From an uncultured Tenacibaculum sp. (GTDB taxonomy: Bacteria > Bacteroidota > Bacteroidia > Flavobacteriales > Flavobacteriaceae), in assembly GCF_947502995.1 (NCBI RefSeq), contig NZ_CANNBW010000002.1:1-64000 (forward strand): a DNA stretch of 64,000 nucleotides, in the 5' to 3' direction. Below, one piece after another: positions 27,909-36,549 of this stretch. Made by a program: the position numbers and the translations under genes. Position 1 is the stretch's first letter; each line of letters opens with the position of its first letter. Below the pieces are notes generated by a model. The model was not told the origin of the DNA and did no database searches. It was given only the letters and a program-made list of their open reading frames with translations.

Positions 27909-28109
27909 ATTCCTATATGAGGTGTTTTTTATTCAAATTATCTAATTCAGTTAAATACTTTTTCGTTGAATGTTTATTAATTATAAATTGCGATCATTCA
28001 TTAAATAAGATTAATTTATCCATTTATTTTAGTTTCAATTATTATTGTGCTTATAAGATTAGTAGCATAGTTTAAGTTCTTCAGTGATAAATAAATCACA
28101 GATAGAAAG

Positions 28110-28176
28110 TTTGCGAGCAAGGACTTTCGTAAGTAGGCTCTAACTAGCAATGAATTATACAAATTGTTTTGGTGTC
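28110..28176 (-). repeat. attC-like site S4, left half only
   Basis: Past the stop of the 166-aa gene the minus strand reads GACACCAAAACAATTTGTATAATTCATTGCTAG, like the opening arm of the other sites. I do not find the closing arm before the 108-aa gene; the 270-nt gap (27909-28180) holds nothing else I can support. Confidence 0.4.
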
Positions 28177-28180
28177 GTTT

Positions 28181-28681
28181 TTATTCACTTTTCCATTTGT
28201 TATAGATGTCAATAGTATTCCTGTATCTGGAACTTATGTCATACTTTTCTTTGTAATTATCTACTGCCTCGAAAATAGTGTCTCGATATTCAGTTCGCCA
28301 ATCTCTATCTGAAAGATAATCGTGAAGAATACAATACGAAAGTCTATCTAGTGAGTTTAAATAATTCTCTTTTGAAACTTCGATTTTATCATTATAAATT
28401 TCTAAAAGGTCATTATTAATTTTTTTCTTTGAGTTTTCGAGTTCCAAATTGTATTCTCTTAATTCAAAGTTGGCTTTATCAAAACTCTCTTTTCTTTTAT
28501 TCAATTCACTTTCGAGTTCAAGAACAGTCATTAGTGTATTGTTCTTTTGATTCTCCGCAAGTCCTTTTAGCTGAATTTTCACTTGCTTAAATTGATAATA
28601 AGCAACCCACAAAACTCCACCCGAAATTATTGTTGTTAAAGCACTTGATACAGCGGAAATCCAATCAGTTTCAGTATTCAT
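28181..28681 (-). CDS. Membrane protein with long coiled coil (cassette)
   Basis: 166 aa. One membrane segment at residues 10-28 (AVSSALTTIISGGVLWVAYYQF), then a long coiled coil (35-110) and a compact C-terminal helical part. The type is common among phage-defence or signalling cargo, but no function can be assigned. Directly follows the 81-aa gene with no gap. Confidence 0.5.
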   Translation of the reverse strand: MNTETDWISAVSSALTTIISGGVLWVAYYQFKQVKIQLKGLAENQKNNTLMTVLELESELNKRKESFDKANFELREYNLELENSKKKINNDLLEIYNDKIEVSKENYLNSLDRLSYCILHDYLSDRDWRTEYRDTIFEAVDNYKEKYDISSRYRNTIDIYNKWKSE

Positions 28682-28927
28682 TTATTCTTTTAATTTAGCC
28701 ATTAGTTTTCTCATAATTTCTTGAGCTTTTCCAGCGTTTGAATGAGTCATTCTATGGTCTTGAGTTTTTGGAACAAAGTCAAAATCATTTCCACCCATTT
28801 TGAAATACATCATTATTTCAGCTGGTGAAACTCCTTGACTTTTCAGGATAGGAACTATTTCATCTAAAATTTGGTCAACTTCAGGTTCAGTTTTTGCGTA
28901 TTTCAGTTTTTCTAAATATTCTTTCAT
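28682..28927 (-). CDS. Small hypothetical protein (cassette)
   Basis: 81 aa, helical, soluble; first gene of a two-gene cassette with the coiled-coil membrane protein. No recognised domain. Confidence 0.5.
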   Translation of the reverse strand: MKEYLEKLKYAKTEPEVDQILDEIVPILKSQGVSPAEIMMYFKMGGNDFDFVPKTQDHRMTHSNAGKAQEIMRKLMAKLKE

Positions 28928-28957
28928 TTTAATGTTTTGATGTTTGTTTCTCTAAAT

Positions 28958-29029
28958 GCACCACAACGTTCTGTCTATGGTGTCATAGCATCCCGTAGGG
29001 TGCTATGCATTATACACCTTGTTATGGGT
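28958..29029 (-). repeat. attC-like inverted-repeat site S5
   Basis: Compact 72-nt site. Minus strand: ACCCATAAC, GGTGT, then CATAGCA-CCCTACGGG-like tip and TGCTATG, CACC, ending GTTGTGGTGC. It begins one base past the stop of the TIR gene, and its size and structure are those of a short attC. Confidence 0.6.
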
Positions 29030-29030
29030 T

Positions 29031-29816
29031 TTATTCTTGTATTGTTGGTATCATTCGTATCTGATTTTCTGCTACTGCTCTCATTATCCCTTTAAATTTG
29101 ATAGATGCTTCTTTCTTTGATTTTAATTTAAGTTTAATGGGGAAACCTGGCACTGTGGAATCTGAAAGTCGAAAATAAACTCCATTACACTTATAATTAT
29201 CTGCAACATTAACATTTTGCATGAATTGTGGTGCTTGCATTTTAATTTGATTTGTTGTGTCAATAGAAACTTCGGTTTCTGGGTTTTCAATTAGGATAAT
29301 ATATTTAGAAACAGGTTCTGTATAGCTTTCCGCTCTAATTTCTAAATCAATCTCTTTATTGGTTGAAGATGGCAATATATATCCTCTAACATTTTCATAG
29401 GTCTGTTGAGTTGGGGTGAAAGTATTTTTGTTGTTTAACACATCTACAATTTGTGTCATTCCAAAATCAAGACCTTTGCCATATATGTCGATATAAAATG
29501 TCTGCATTAATATTGCGGGCATCAAGCAATCATCAAGTTTTACCGGAATCAATTTTACTTTATTTTGAGTCGCCTTGTAAAGTGCATTTTGCCATTCCAA
29601 TTTTACCATATTACTAGCCAAACTGTTTTTTGAAACAAAAAACAAGAAGAACAAACAATCTGTCAAACCATCATTCATTTTATCAATTATACCATCACCT
29701 GGTTGCATCGACCAACTGTCGTAGAAGACTTTATTAATTCCATATATATTTGATAGTCTTAGAGCGATTGGCTCAACTATTGGTTTGTCTTTATAATTGT
29801 GACTTAGAAAAATCAT
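29031..29816 (-). CDS. TIR-domain protein (cassette)
   Basis: 261 aa. Residues 1-135 form a TIR domain: FLSHNYKDK (BB-loop start), VFYDSWSMQPGD, FFLFFVSKNSL and MVKLEWQNAL, whose Glu is placed like the catalytic Glu of bacterial TIR NADases. The C-terminal half is beta-rich and unassigned. Bacterial TIR proteins often act in anti-phage defence by cleaving NAD+; that role is inferred here. The gene is bounded by complementary cores GTTATGGGT and ACCCATAAC. Confidence 0.8.
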   Translation of the reverse strand: MIFLSHNYKDKPIVEPIALRLSNIYGINKVFYDSWSMQPGDGIIDKMNDGLTDCLFFLFFVSKNSLASNMVKLEWQNALYKATQNKVKLIPVKLDDCLMPAILMQTFYIDIYGKGLDFGMTQIVDVLNNKNTFTPTQQTYENVRGYILPSSTNKEIDLEIRAESYTEPVSKYIILIENPETEVSIDTTNQIKMQAPQFMQNVNVADNYKCNGVYFRLSDSTVPGFPIKLKLKSKKEASIKFKGIMRAVAENQIRMIPTIQE

Positions 29817-29838
29817 ATATCTTAATTTAATTACCCAT

Positions 29839-29874
29839 AACTATGAATATATGTAATTACATATATTCATAGTT
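29839..29874. repeat. 36-bp perfect palindrome upstream of the TIR gene
   Basis: Two 18-nt halves are exact reverse complements, with no spacer (centre between 29856 and 29857). On the minus strand it ends in ...AGTT and overlaps the core GTTATGGGT of the TIR cassette. It may be a degenerate attC or a regulatory operator; it lies 22 nt before the start codon. Confidence 0.75.
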
Positions 29875-29945
29875 CTTAATGTTATTGTTATTAAGAGGTT
29901 CTACTAGTTTTTTTAAGTTAAAAACTCTATAGTAAACAAATGAAA

Positions 29946-29980
29946 CAAAAAAAAGCCAGTTAAACAAACTGACTTTTTTA
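29946..29980. terminator. Terminator of the long minus-strand operon
   Basis: A-run, GCCAGTT, short loop, AACTGAC and T-run, with one mismatch. Located 120 nt beyond the last operon gene, before the cassette array. Confidence 0.5.
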
Positions 29981-30100
29981 ATGGGTGTTTTTCCCCTTTT
30001 TTATTTCTTATTCTTGATTAACGTGTTAAATTTTAGTAATTATTTCTTTCCTAAATTCCACTACTTTTCTCAAACACTTCTTTTATATGCGCCTCATTGT

Positions 30101-30397
30101 TTAAAATTTATCCGTATCTGTTTTTAGATCAGTATTAACTTCTATTTGAAGTTTATTATCAAAAGGATATACACTAAAGCACCTACCGTCGTTAAACTCA
30201 ATTACAATTCCACTATCTGTAGGTAAAGTAAACTCATCAGAGTTTGACTGTGCTTTTTCTCCATTTTCTCCATACCCAACGAAAACACGTTTTACATTGT
30301 TACCAAATAAATGTTTCTTTATTTTATCATCCATTTCATAGAAAGCATCAAGTGTTTCTCTAGCGTAAGATTTAGCATCAGTATATTCTTTTTTCAT
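30101..30397 (-). CDS. Small hypothetical phage-operon protein
   Basis: 98 aa, soluble, acidic. A helical N-terminus is followed by beta strands (VKRVFVGYGEN, GIVIEFNDGRCFSVYP). No recognised family. Last gene of the operon, 17 nt after the polyvalent protein. Confidence 0.5.
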   Translation of the reverse strand: MKKEYTDAKSYARETLDAFYEMDDKIKKHLFGNNVKRVFVGYGENGEKAQSNSDEFTLPTDSGIVIEFNDGRCFSVYPFDNKLQIEVNTDLKTDTDKF

Positions 30398-30414
30398 AAA
30401 TCGAAAATAATTAT

Positions 30415-33400
30415 TTAAACAACAACTTCAAAGAAATCACTTGTTTCTGTTTCTTCTTCCTGTTCTAATTTATCCTGGTTATCATTACCAAATATTTCAT
30501 CATATTTTTTTTGGTTGAATTTCTTTAATCCCTCTTTCCAAACTACATACTCACCAATACCATAACGACCTTGATTTTGCATTACAAAACTTTCAACCGT
30601 TATAAGTGCATCAGGTAAATGAGTCCAGCCTTGGTCACCTTTAAAATTACCACTCTTAGTAACCTCAAATATTAGTATAAATGAAATATTAGGATATTTT
30701 TTTATAAACTGATCTTCAAACTCAAAGTATTTTATTCCAGTTCTAGAAATGTAAGTATTAATCATATCTATAAATACAAAATCATACAATCCACTGGCGC
30801 ACAATCTGTCTAATTCTTTTAAATCTCTTGTATCACTTAAATAAGCATTATCTTTTTTATCAAGACCTGAAAGTTTCCATAAATCCTGAGTGCTTTTATT
30901 TACGCCTTGATCTGCAAAATTATATAAGATACTTCCAAAATTTGTTAAGTAGTTCGCAAACTTGGTAGCACCAGCCGTTTTTCCATTCTTAGGTTTCCCC
31001 CAAATAGCTAGTTTTAAATTTTTAGCTGGATTTTGCATAAAATCAGCCCATTCTCCAGTAAAATTTAAAGTATCAAAATTCATATTGTTGATATCATTAG
31101 AAGATAACACTTTAGTATTTTTACCAGGTGTTCTAACTTCGGTATTATGAATTTTAGATACTTGGTTTTGAACAACCGGAACAATTGGTTTTTGAATTTC
31201 TTTTGAAGCTGAAACAACCGGAATATTGTTTTCTTTTACTGTTTTGATTATCGGTGTTTTAGGTTGAGCTAAAGTCTTAGTTTTTTCTAAATAAACTGTA
31301 ATTGTATTTACTCCAGTAGGTTTAAAAGAACTTTTAAAACTACCAGGGTCATTTTTAATCATCCAACCATTATTATTTATAAATTCACTAAATTCTTTTC
31401 GCTTTTTAATACTACTATTTTCTTTATTATTGGCCATAATAGCTACTAAACGGCCACCGTCATTTAATAAAGAGTATGCATGCAATACGTGTTCGATATC
31501 CTGGTTTTTTTCGAAAGGAGGATTCATTATGATAACATCATATTTTTTTGAATGGTTTAAGAAGTTTGTGTTTAAACAATTAAATCCTTTCAATACACAT
31601 ATTTCATGTAAAGTATCAACTCTTTCTATAAGTGTAAGCTCATTCTTTGGGTATTCGTTTCTTATTACTTCAGCCATTGAACCAATACCAGCAGATGGTT
31701 CTAAAATAGTATCATCTTCATAGATCCTTAAATTATTTAGGATCTCCTTAGTTAATTTTTCAGGCGTAGGAAAAAAACCATCTATTTTTACCAATTGCAC
31801 CTCATTTAGAAGTGATTTAAGCTTGTTTTGTTCTTTTTGTTCAGAATTATAAATGTCTACTTCTTTATATGCTTTTAAAACCTCTCTTGCAGCTTGTCTT
31901 AATAGTTTATAATTATTACTTCCAATAATATTTAAAAGTCTCTTATATCTCGTGTATGGACGTTGAATAGAATCACTAATACTCGTTTTTGATTCCTCTT
32001 TTACAATCTTATCAAAATCAGATATCAATTGAGACGGCACATAAATTGTATATTTTTCGTCTTTCAATTGTATAGCTTTTTTTAAAAGCCTTTTAGCAAT
32101 CATTTTAAACCCTTTCTTTTCTTCATATTTATACATTAAACTCTGAAAGACTTGTTTGTTTAAGTTTAACAATGTAGGCTTTAAAAATTTTTGGATATCA
32201 TGAAATTCAATTTCTTCTTTGATTAATTTCTCAACTTTTGGAGAAGTTGAAGTAAAAAAGTTTCTGTTTTTTTGATCTCGCATCCAGTCATAAGCAGCTC
32301 TTTCTATGACAGAAATAATACTATTTACTTCGGTTAAATGTGATAACCCCTTTAAACCAATAACTTTGTTATCTAAAATTTTATCAATTAAGTTTATAGC
32401 TATTTTATTCGCTCTTATTATTTCTTCCTGGTCATAAATAACAGAACTACTAATATTTTGTCTACGCCTAGTGTTTGTTAGCCTTGGGCGTTCAATATTT
32501 TCATAAGCCGCTGCTATCCTATCTAAACATGCTACTCTTAATTTATTTAATTTTTCTTTCTGCTTTTCTGCTTTCTCTTTTAAATAATTAGTTGAATCAA
32601 AAGGTTTATTTCCATTTTTAGTAGCTTCTAGAAAAGAATCACTTTTTTCTTTTGTTTGGAATATAAAACCAGGTATTGCTCCATTTCTTCGATAAGAACT
32701 ATAATAACCACCAAAAGATCTAGCTACACTGTTTAATTTATTATAAACTTCTCTTTCAACTCTATCTACAAAAGTTAATACATGAATTTGATTTCCAGTT
32801 TTTGTATGCGTACTTTCATTATATTCAAATTGAACATTAGAGATATCTATGTTATTATTTAGTTTGCTTTTATTCTCTAGTACTTCAATTTTCTTTAACT
32901 CTAGCTTTTTGTGATAAGCTTCAACAAATAGCTTGTCGAATTTTTCTAATTGTTCTGGAGTTAATTTACTTTCCCCTCTTAATTTTACGAAATTTATAAA
33001 CTCTTCTAAAGTTTCAGGATTACTTATTGATTTTTTTAAATGTTCAGATCTTTTCTTCTTCTTTTCTTCAGCTTTTCTAAGGTCATTTAAAAGTTCATCT
33101 AAGTACTTTTGATCTGCTTTATCTACAATCCTTTTTAATACGCTTTCAAAGGTTTCTTTAAATGAATAGCTAATAGTTCCATATGTGAAAAATCTTAGTA
33201 AATATTCTGAATAAAAAGCATCTACATATTCTTTCTTTCTATCTCTATTTACATAAAACATTCTCTTTAATTTATCAAGAGTATAAGTTTTATTTACATC
33301 ATTCATTAAAGCTTCTTTACTATTTAGCGTAGTATTGAAAGCTTCTTTGTAATACTGTAATGAAACCTTTTCATTATAAAAAGGTTTAACCATATCTTTC

Positions 33401-34923
33401 CATTCCTGGTAAGTATTTATTTTTTTAGGAGGTAAAGCCTTTTGTTCTTCAGGTCCTTTTATTGAAATTTTAGAAAGCTCTTTAAAAAATAACGGTTGGC
33501 CATCTTGGTCTACTTGCAATAAATAATCAACTGCTTTTTGAGCAGCTGTAGCACTTCTCATTAAAAGAGTATTATCTTTTTCCATCATTGAAATTGCCAA
33601 TAACCAATGTTTAATATATTTTTCATGGTTTTGGTGTGTGTACCATAAAATTCCAGCTTGTGCTGAAAGAAAAACAGATCCAAACTCAGCAATTAATTCT
33701 TCTTTTGCATACTTAACAGATCCAAACTTTCCACCAAGTTCTCTATCCAATCTTTTAGGGTGCGCTGTTGAGTGTATTAATTCATGAAATAAGACTCTGT
33801 AATAATCATTAGCAGAATCAAAAGCTTCAAACTTAGGCATGTTTACTGTATCGGTAGTTGGAGAGTAATAAGCTCCTTTTTGCTGATGAGAAATTTTAAC
33901 TTTAGGATCAGGTAAATGTTTTAAAATTAACTCTGCTATACTGTTTTTATCTTCGTTGTGGCGAGCCTTGCTTGGTTGTACATAACCTAATTTAGCTTTT
34001 TCTAAATCTGTAAGTTTATCTAATCCAAAATCTATTCCCTCAATATCTTTTCCATTGAATACCTTATAATATTTTAGAATCGGTATTACAGATACTAATA
34101 GTTCAAATTTTTTAACATCATAACCATTAGATTTGAAAAACTCTATCATCTTTTCTTTGTTGTAAGTAGAAAAACTTTTTTTGTTTTTTGCATCTCTAAA
34201 CGAGTACAATTTTGTGAAGTAAACCACAAGAGATCCTTTTGTTTTTGGTTTTACTTTTCCTTTTAGCTTTTTAACTTGTTTAAATGTTAAGAAGTAAGGG
34301 TTTTCAAATCCAGCATAAGGATTTCCGCCTTTTAGTAACAAAACGTTAACACCTCTGTATGGTTTTTTAGAGTCGAAATTATGAGGTATTAAAAAACCGC
34401 CTTTATCCTGGAACTTTTCATCCCAAGGCATTGCTGGATTTCCTTTTGCCTTATTAACTCCCTCGATAACTTTTTCAGTTATCATTTTATAAATTTCTTT
34501 AGGAGATACAGCTTTTCCTAGTGCAGTTTCTAAATCTTCGTCATCAGCTTGTATGTAATCAAATCCAGCTAATACTTCAGGTGTAATTTCCTGGTTGTCG
34601 TTTTTATTTTCAATAGGATCTGCAACACGAATAACAGATCCGTTTTTAAACACAAATCCTTGTCTTAATTCTCCTTTAGAATTTAAAGCTTCAGCTAAAT
34701 TTGAATTTATAGCTGAAGCTTCATTAAATTGTTTGATACTCAAAGTAAATTCGATATCATCAGGGTTTTCATTCAGTACTTTTGAAATTCTATATACTAC
34801 ATTAGTGTTTTGTTCTTCTCTCGCTTCTCTCAATAAATTAGTTAAAACACTTCTTTCAACCTCTATGTTATGTAATTGGTAAAATTTACTTGTTGTTATC
34901 ATCAATTTTTTTTGAATTTTCAT
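30415..34923 (-). CDS. Polyvalent protein: ArdC-like, zincin, methyltransferase, RecA-like ATPase
   Basis: 1502 aa. Order of parts: N-terminal segment; ArdC-N-like region (about 155-290; MPWDEKFQDKGGF and GVNVLLLKGGNPY); zincin peptidase with HELIHSTAH (about residue 380); helical and LPD-like regions (around 700-800); N6-adenine methyltransferase with EPSAGIGS (about 1072) and NPPF (about 1134); C-terminal RecA/RadA-type ATPase with Walker A GKPKNGKT (about 1307) and Walker B FVFIDMI. Polyvalent proteins of this kind are delivered by phages or plasmids to counter host restriction. An internal ATG at 34,902 is an alternative start. Confidence 0.8.
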   Translation of the reverse strand: MKIQKKLMITTSKFYQLHNIEVERSVLTNLLREAREEQNTNVVYRISKVLNENPDDIEFTLSIKQFNEASAINSNLAEALNSKGELRQGFVFKNGSVIRVADPIENKNDNQEITPEVLAGFDYIQADDEDLETALGKAVSPKEIYKMITEKVIEGVNKAKGNPAMPWDEKFQDKGGFLIPHNFDSKKPYRGVNVLLLKGGNPYAGFENPYFLTFKQVKKLKGKVKPKTKGSLVVYFTKLYSFRDAKNKKSFSTYNKEKMIEFFKSNGYDVKKFELLVSVIPILKYYKVFNGKDIEGIDFGLDKLTDLEKAKLGYVQPSKARHNEDKNSIAELILKHLPDPKVKISHQQKGAYYSPTTDTVNMPKFEAFDSANDYYRVLFHELIHSTAHPKRLDRELGGKFGSVKYAKEELIAEFGSVFLSAQAGILWYTHQNHEKYIKHWLLAISMMEKDNTLLMRSATAAQKAVDYLLQVDQDGQPLFFKELSKISIKGPEEQKALPPKKINTYQEWKDMVKPFYNEKVSLQYYKEAFNTTLNSKEALMNDVNKTYTLDKLKRMFYVNRDRKKEYVDAFYSEYLLRFFTYGTISYSFKETFESVLKRIVDKADQKYLDELLNDLRKAEEKKKKRSEHLKKSISNPETLEEFINFVKLRGESKLTPEQLEKFDKLFVEAYHKKLELKKIEVLENKSKLNNNIDISNVQFEYNESTHTKTGNQIHVLTFVDRVEREVYNKLNSVARSFGGYYSSYRRNGAIPGFIFQTKEKSDSFLEATKNGNKPFDSTNYLKEKAEKQKEKLNKLRVACLDRIAAAYENIERPRLTNTRRRQNISSSVIYDQEEIIRANKIAINLIDKILDNKVIGLKGLSHLTEVNSIISVIERAAYDWMRDQKNRNFFTSTSPKVEKLIKEEIEFHDIQKFLKPTLLNLNKQVFQSLMYKYEEKKGFKMIAKRLLKKAIQLKDEKYTIYVPSQLISDFDKIVKEESKTSISDSIQRPYTRYKRLLNIIGSNNYKLLRQAAREVLKAYKEVDIYNSEQKEQNKLKSLLNEVQLVKIDGFFPTPEKLTKEILNNLRIYEDDTILEPSAGIGSMAEVIRNEYPKNELTLIERVDTLHEICVLKGFNCLNTNFLNHSKKYDVIIMNPPFEKNQDIEHVLHAYSLLNDGGRLVAIMANNKENSSIKKRKEFSEFINNNGWMIKNDPGSFKSSFKPTGVNTITVYLEKTKTLAQPKTPIIKTVKENNIPVVSASKEIQKPIVPVVQNQVSKIHNTEVRTPGKNTKVLSSNDINNMNFDTLNFTGEWADFMQNPAKNLKLAIWGKPKNGKTAGATKFANYLTNFGSILYNFADQGVNKSTQDLWKLSGLDKKDNAYLSDTRDLKELDRLCASGLYDFVFIDMINTYISRTGIKYFEFEDQFIKKYPNISFILIFEVTKSGNFKGDQGWTHLPDALITVESFVMQNQGRYGIGEYVVWKEGLKKFNQKKYDEIFGNDNQDKLEQEEETETSDFFEVVV

Positions 34924-34989
34924 AAATTAAATAAGCTGCAATAGCAGTACCTATAATTCCAAAAACTATTAGTTCGGTCTTTTTTTTTT
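34886..34989 (-). other. Out-of-frame membrane tail behind the endolysin A10 run
   Basis: The endolysin ends at a run of ten A on the minus strand (34,980-34,989) followed by AGACCGAACTAA. In the frame reached by adding one A, the sequence stays open for another ~30 codons and encodes KTELIVFGIIGTAIAAYLIY plus ENSKKIDDNNK, a membrane segment with a polar tail. It has no start codon of its own. Slippage at the A-run, or a sequencing error in it, would fuse this anchor to the endolysin. Confidence 0.5.
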
Positions 34990-35538
34990 AATTTCTACAC
35001 CAAACTTTTTAGCTAGATCATAAACTCTAGTTCTCCATGCATGTCCGAATGTTGAATAAGTTGGTTTGGTTTTATAATCTTCTAATCGAGCAATTGACAA
35101 TTTTTCAAATAACTGGTTTGAATTTACTGAGTTTATAGCCTGAACAGTTTTATTTCCAATACTTTTATCAACTATTAAATTTTTATTAAAGTACTTGTTT
35201 AGTGTGGTTTGCACTACTTCTCCAGCAGCTCCGTTACCAGCATTAATTGCATGGTCTACAATAGTTTCAGCTACAGCTTGACTGTTGATTTGATCTGCTT
35301 TTGATTTATCCCAAAACTCATTTTTAAAAAGAATATGAGCTTCAAATTTTGTAATAGCTAACATGTCTTCAACAGTAGGAGGTTTACCGATAATTTGTTC
35401 ATAAAAACGTGCTGATATACCATGATTTGTTCCTACTCTTTCACCTTTAGAGTTTTTATTTCCTTCATCTTTTTTGAAATTTTGATATCCGCCCTCAGCT
35501 TGTTCAATTGAGTTCTTAAATAGTTCATAGCTTGCCAT
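34969..35538 (-). CDS. GH108 endolysin with peptidoglycan-binding tail
   Basis: 189 aa. The N-terminal GH108 domain has the catalytic-Glu motif EQAEGGYQNF and KGERVGTNHGISARFYE; the C-terminal part has the PG_binding_3 pattern VDHAINAGNGAAGEVVQ. It cleaves peptidoglycan for phage release or entry. No signal peptide. Adjacent to the spanin candidate, and its 3' end carries the A10 slippage site. Confidence 0.85.
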   Translation of the reverse strand: MASYELFKNSIEQAEGGYQNFKKDEGNKNSKGERVGTNHGISARFYEQIIGKPPTVEDMLAITKFEAHILFKNEFWDKSKADQINSQAVAETIVDHAINAGNGAAGEVVQTTLNKYFNKNLIVDKSIGNKTVQAINSVNSNQLFEKLSIARLEDYKTKPTYSTFGHAWRTRVYDLAKKFGVEIKKKRPN

Positions 35539-35549
35539 TTCTTTTTCTT

Positions 35550-36035
35550 TTAAAATTTTATAGTTTTAGTTACGCCTAATGCTTTCAAATCAAGCTCAAA
35601 TGAAAACTTATCAATAAGATCTTTTTCTTCTTTGCTTGATAATCCATTTAATAAGTATTGCGCACCAGTAAGTGATGGTATTTCAATGTGAATTAAAGGA
35701 AGATCATAATATCCTCCACTTGGTAAATGTATTTTTGAGGTGTCCAGGTTAGAGAATGCTAATAGCTTTCCTGTTTTCTTTTCGTAAGCACGTAACACTT
35801 TAGCTTTGACAAAACCAGTGTTAATGATTAAATCTTCACTGGTAGGATTCACAGCTCTAATACCTAAATCCAATGAAAACTTTTTTAATGAAAATTTGAA
35901 GTTTTTAATACGTGCTAATTTGAACTGAAGATTATCTACTACATATTCGATTTCCTCCTTTTTGTTTAGGCCAAAAACAGCTAATCCTACTACAGCAATT
36001 CCAGCTGTAAACAAAACAATTGATTTAGTTTTCAT
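35550..36035 (-). CDS. LEA14-like protein with N-terminal membrane anchor
   Basis: 161 aa. Membrane segment at residues 4-23 (SIVLFTAGIAVVGLAVFGL), then a beta-sandwich of the LEA2/WHy type (FSLDLGIRAVNPTSEDLII, LPLIHIEIPSL). Probably faces the periplasm or lies in a virion membrane. Its role in the element is unknown. Confidence 0.6.
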   Translation of the reverse strand: MKTKSIVLFTAGIAVVGLAVFGLNKKEEIEYVVDNLQFKLARIKNFKFSLKKFSLDLGIRAVNPTSEDLIINTGFVKAKVLRAYEKKTGKLLAFSNLDTSKIHLPSGGYYDLPLIHIEIPSLTGAQYLLNGLSSKEEKDLIDKFSFELDLKALGVTKTIKF

Positions 36036-36036
36036 T

Positions 36037-36549
36037 TTATATAATTCTTAATTTTGATAGGACATAAACTGCTACCAAACAGATTAAAAAAAGTATCAAT
36101 AACCAACCAGGTAAACGATATCTAATTTTAATCTGCTCAGACTCCCTGTTAACATCTTTGTTTTGTGTGTTTTTTAGGCTATCATTTTTTTTAACCAGGG
36201 AATTTTCAGTTCCCGCAATTTCACTGGTGATATCGAAGCCTTTAGTACTTGTGTTATATTTTATTTTGTAGCTGTTTTCTCCACTTTTTTTGTACGTTGA
36301 AAAGTTTGAAAAACGTTTATGTATTACACTATCTATTTTCACATTTCCAGTTTCAATTGGAATAAACACAAAGTCATGAATTGGCTTTGTGATTGTTTTG
36401 ATATCAATAGAATTACTTTTAGAGATTAACGTATCTTTTTCAATTTGAGAAGTCTTTACAAGCTTATGCTTACTTGAAGCACAAGCCGTAAAAACTAAAA
36501 TAACAAGGGTAGAAAAAATGAAATTTTTAATTGTTCTCAATAGATCCAA
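36037..36549 (-). CDS. Candidate unimolecular spanin (u-spanin)
   Basis: 170 aa. N-terminal lipoprotein signal with lipobox FTAC (Cys near residue 23), a 100-residue periplasmic region, and a C-terminal membrane segment (LPGWLLILFLICLVAVYVLS). A lipid anchor at one end and an inner-membrane helix at the other is the layout of u-spanins such as phage T1 gp11, which fuse the two membranes in the last step of lysis. It overlaps the upstream gene by 23 bp and is two genes from the endolysin. Confidence 0.65.
   Translation of the reverse strand: MDLLRTIKNFIFSTLVILVFTACASSKHKLVKTSQIEKDTLISKSNSIDIKTITKPIHDFVFIPIETGNVKIDSVIHKRFSNFSTYKKSGENSYKIKYNTSTKGFDITSEIAGTENSLVKKNDSLKNTQNKDVNRESEQIKIRYRLPGWLLILFLICLVAVYVLSKLRII

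Noticed and set aside
29839..29874. CRISPR repeat or array
   Set aside because: The palindrome occurs once, without regularly spaced copies or cas genes. No CRISPR array was seen in the window.
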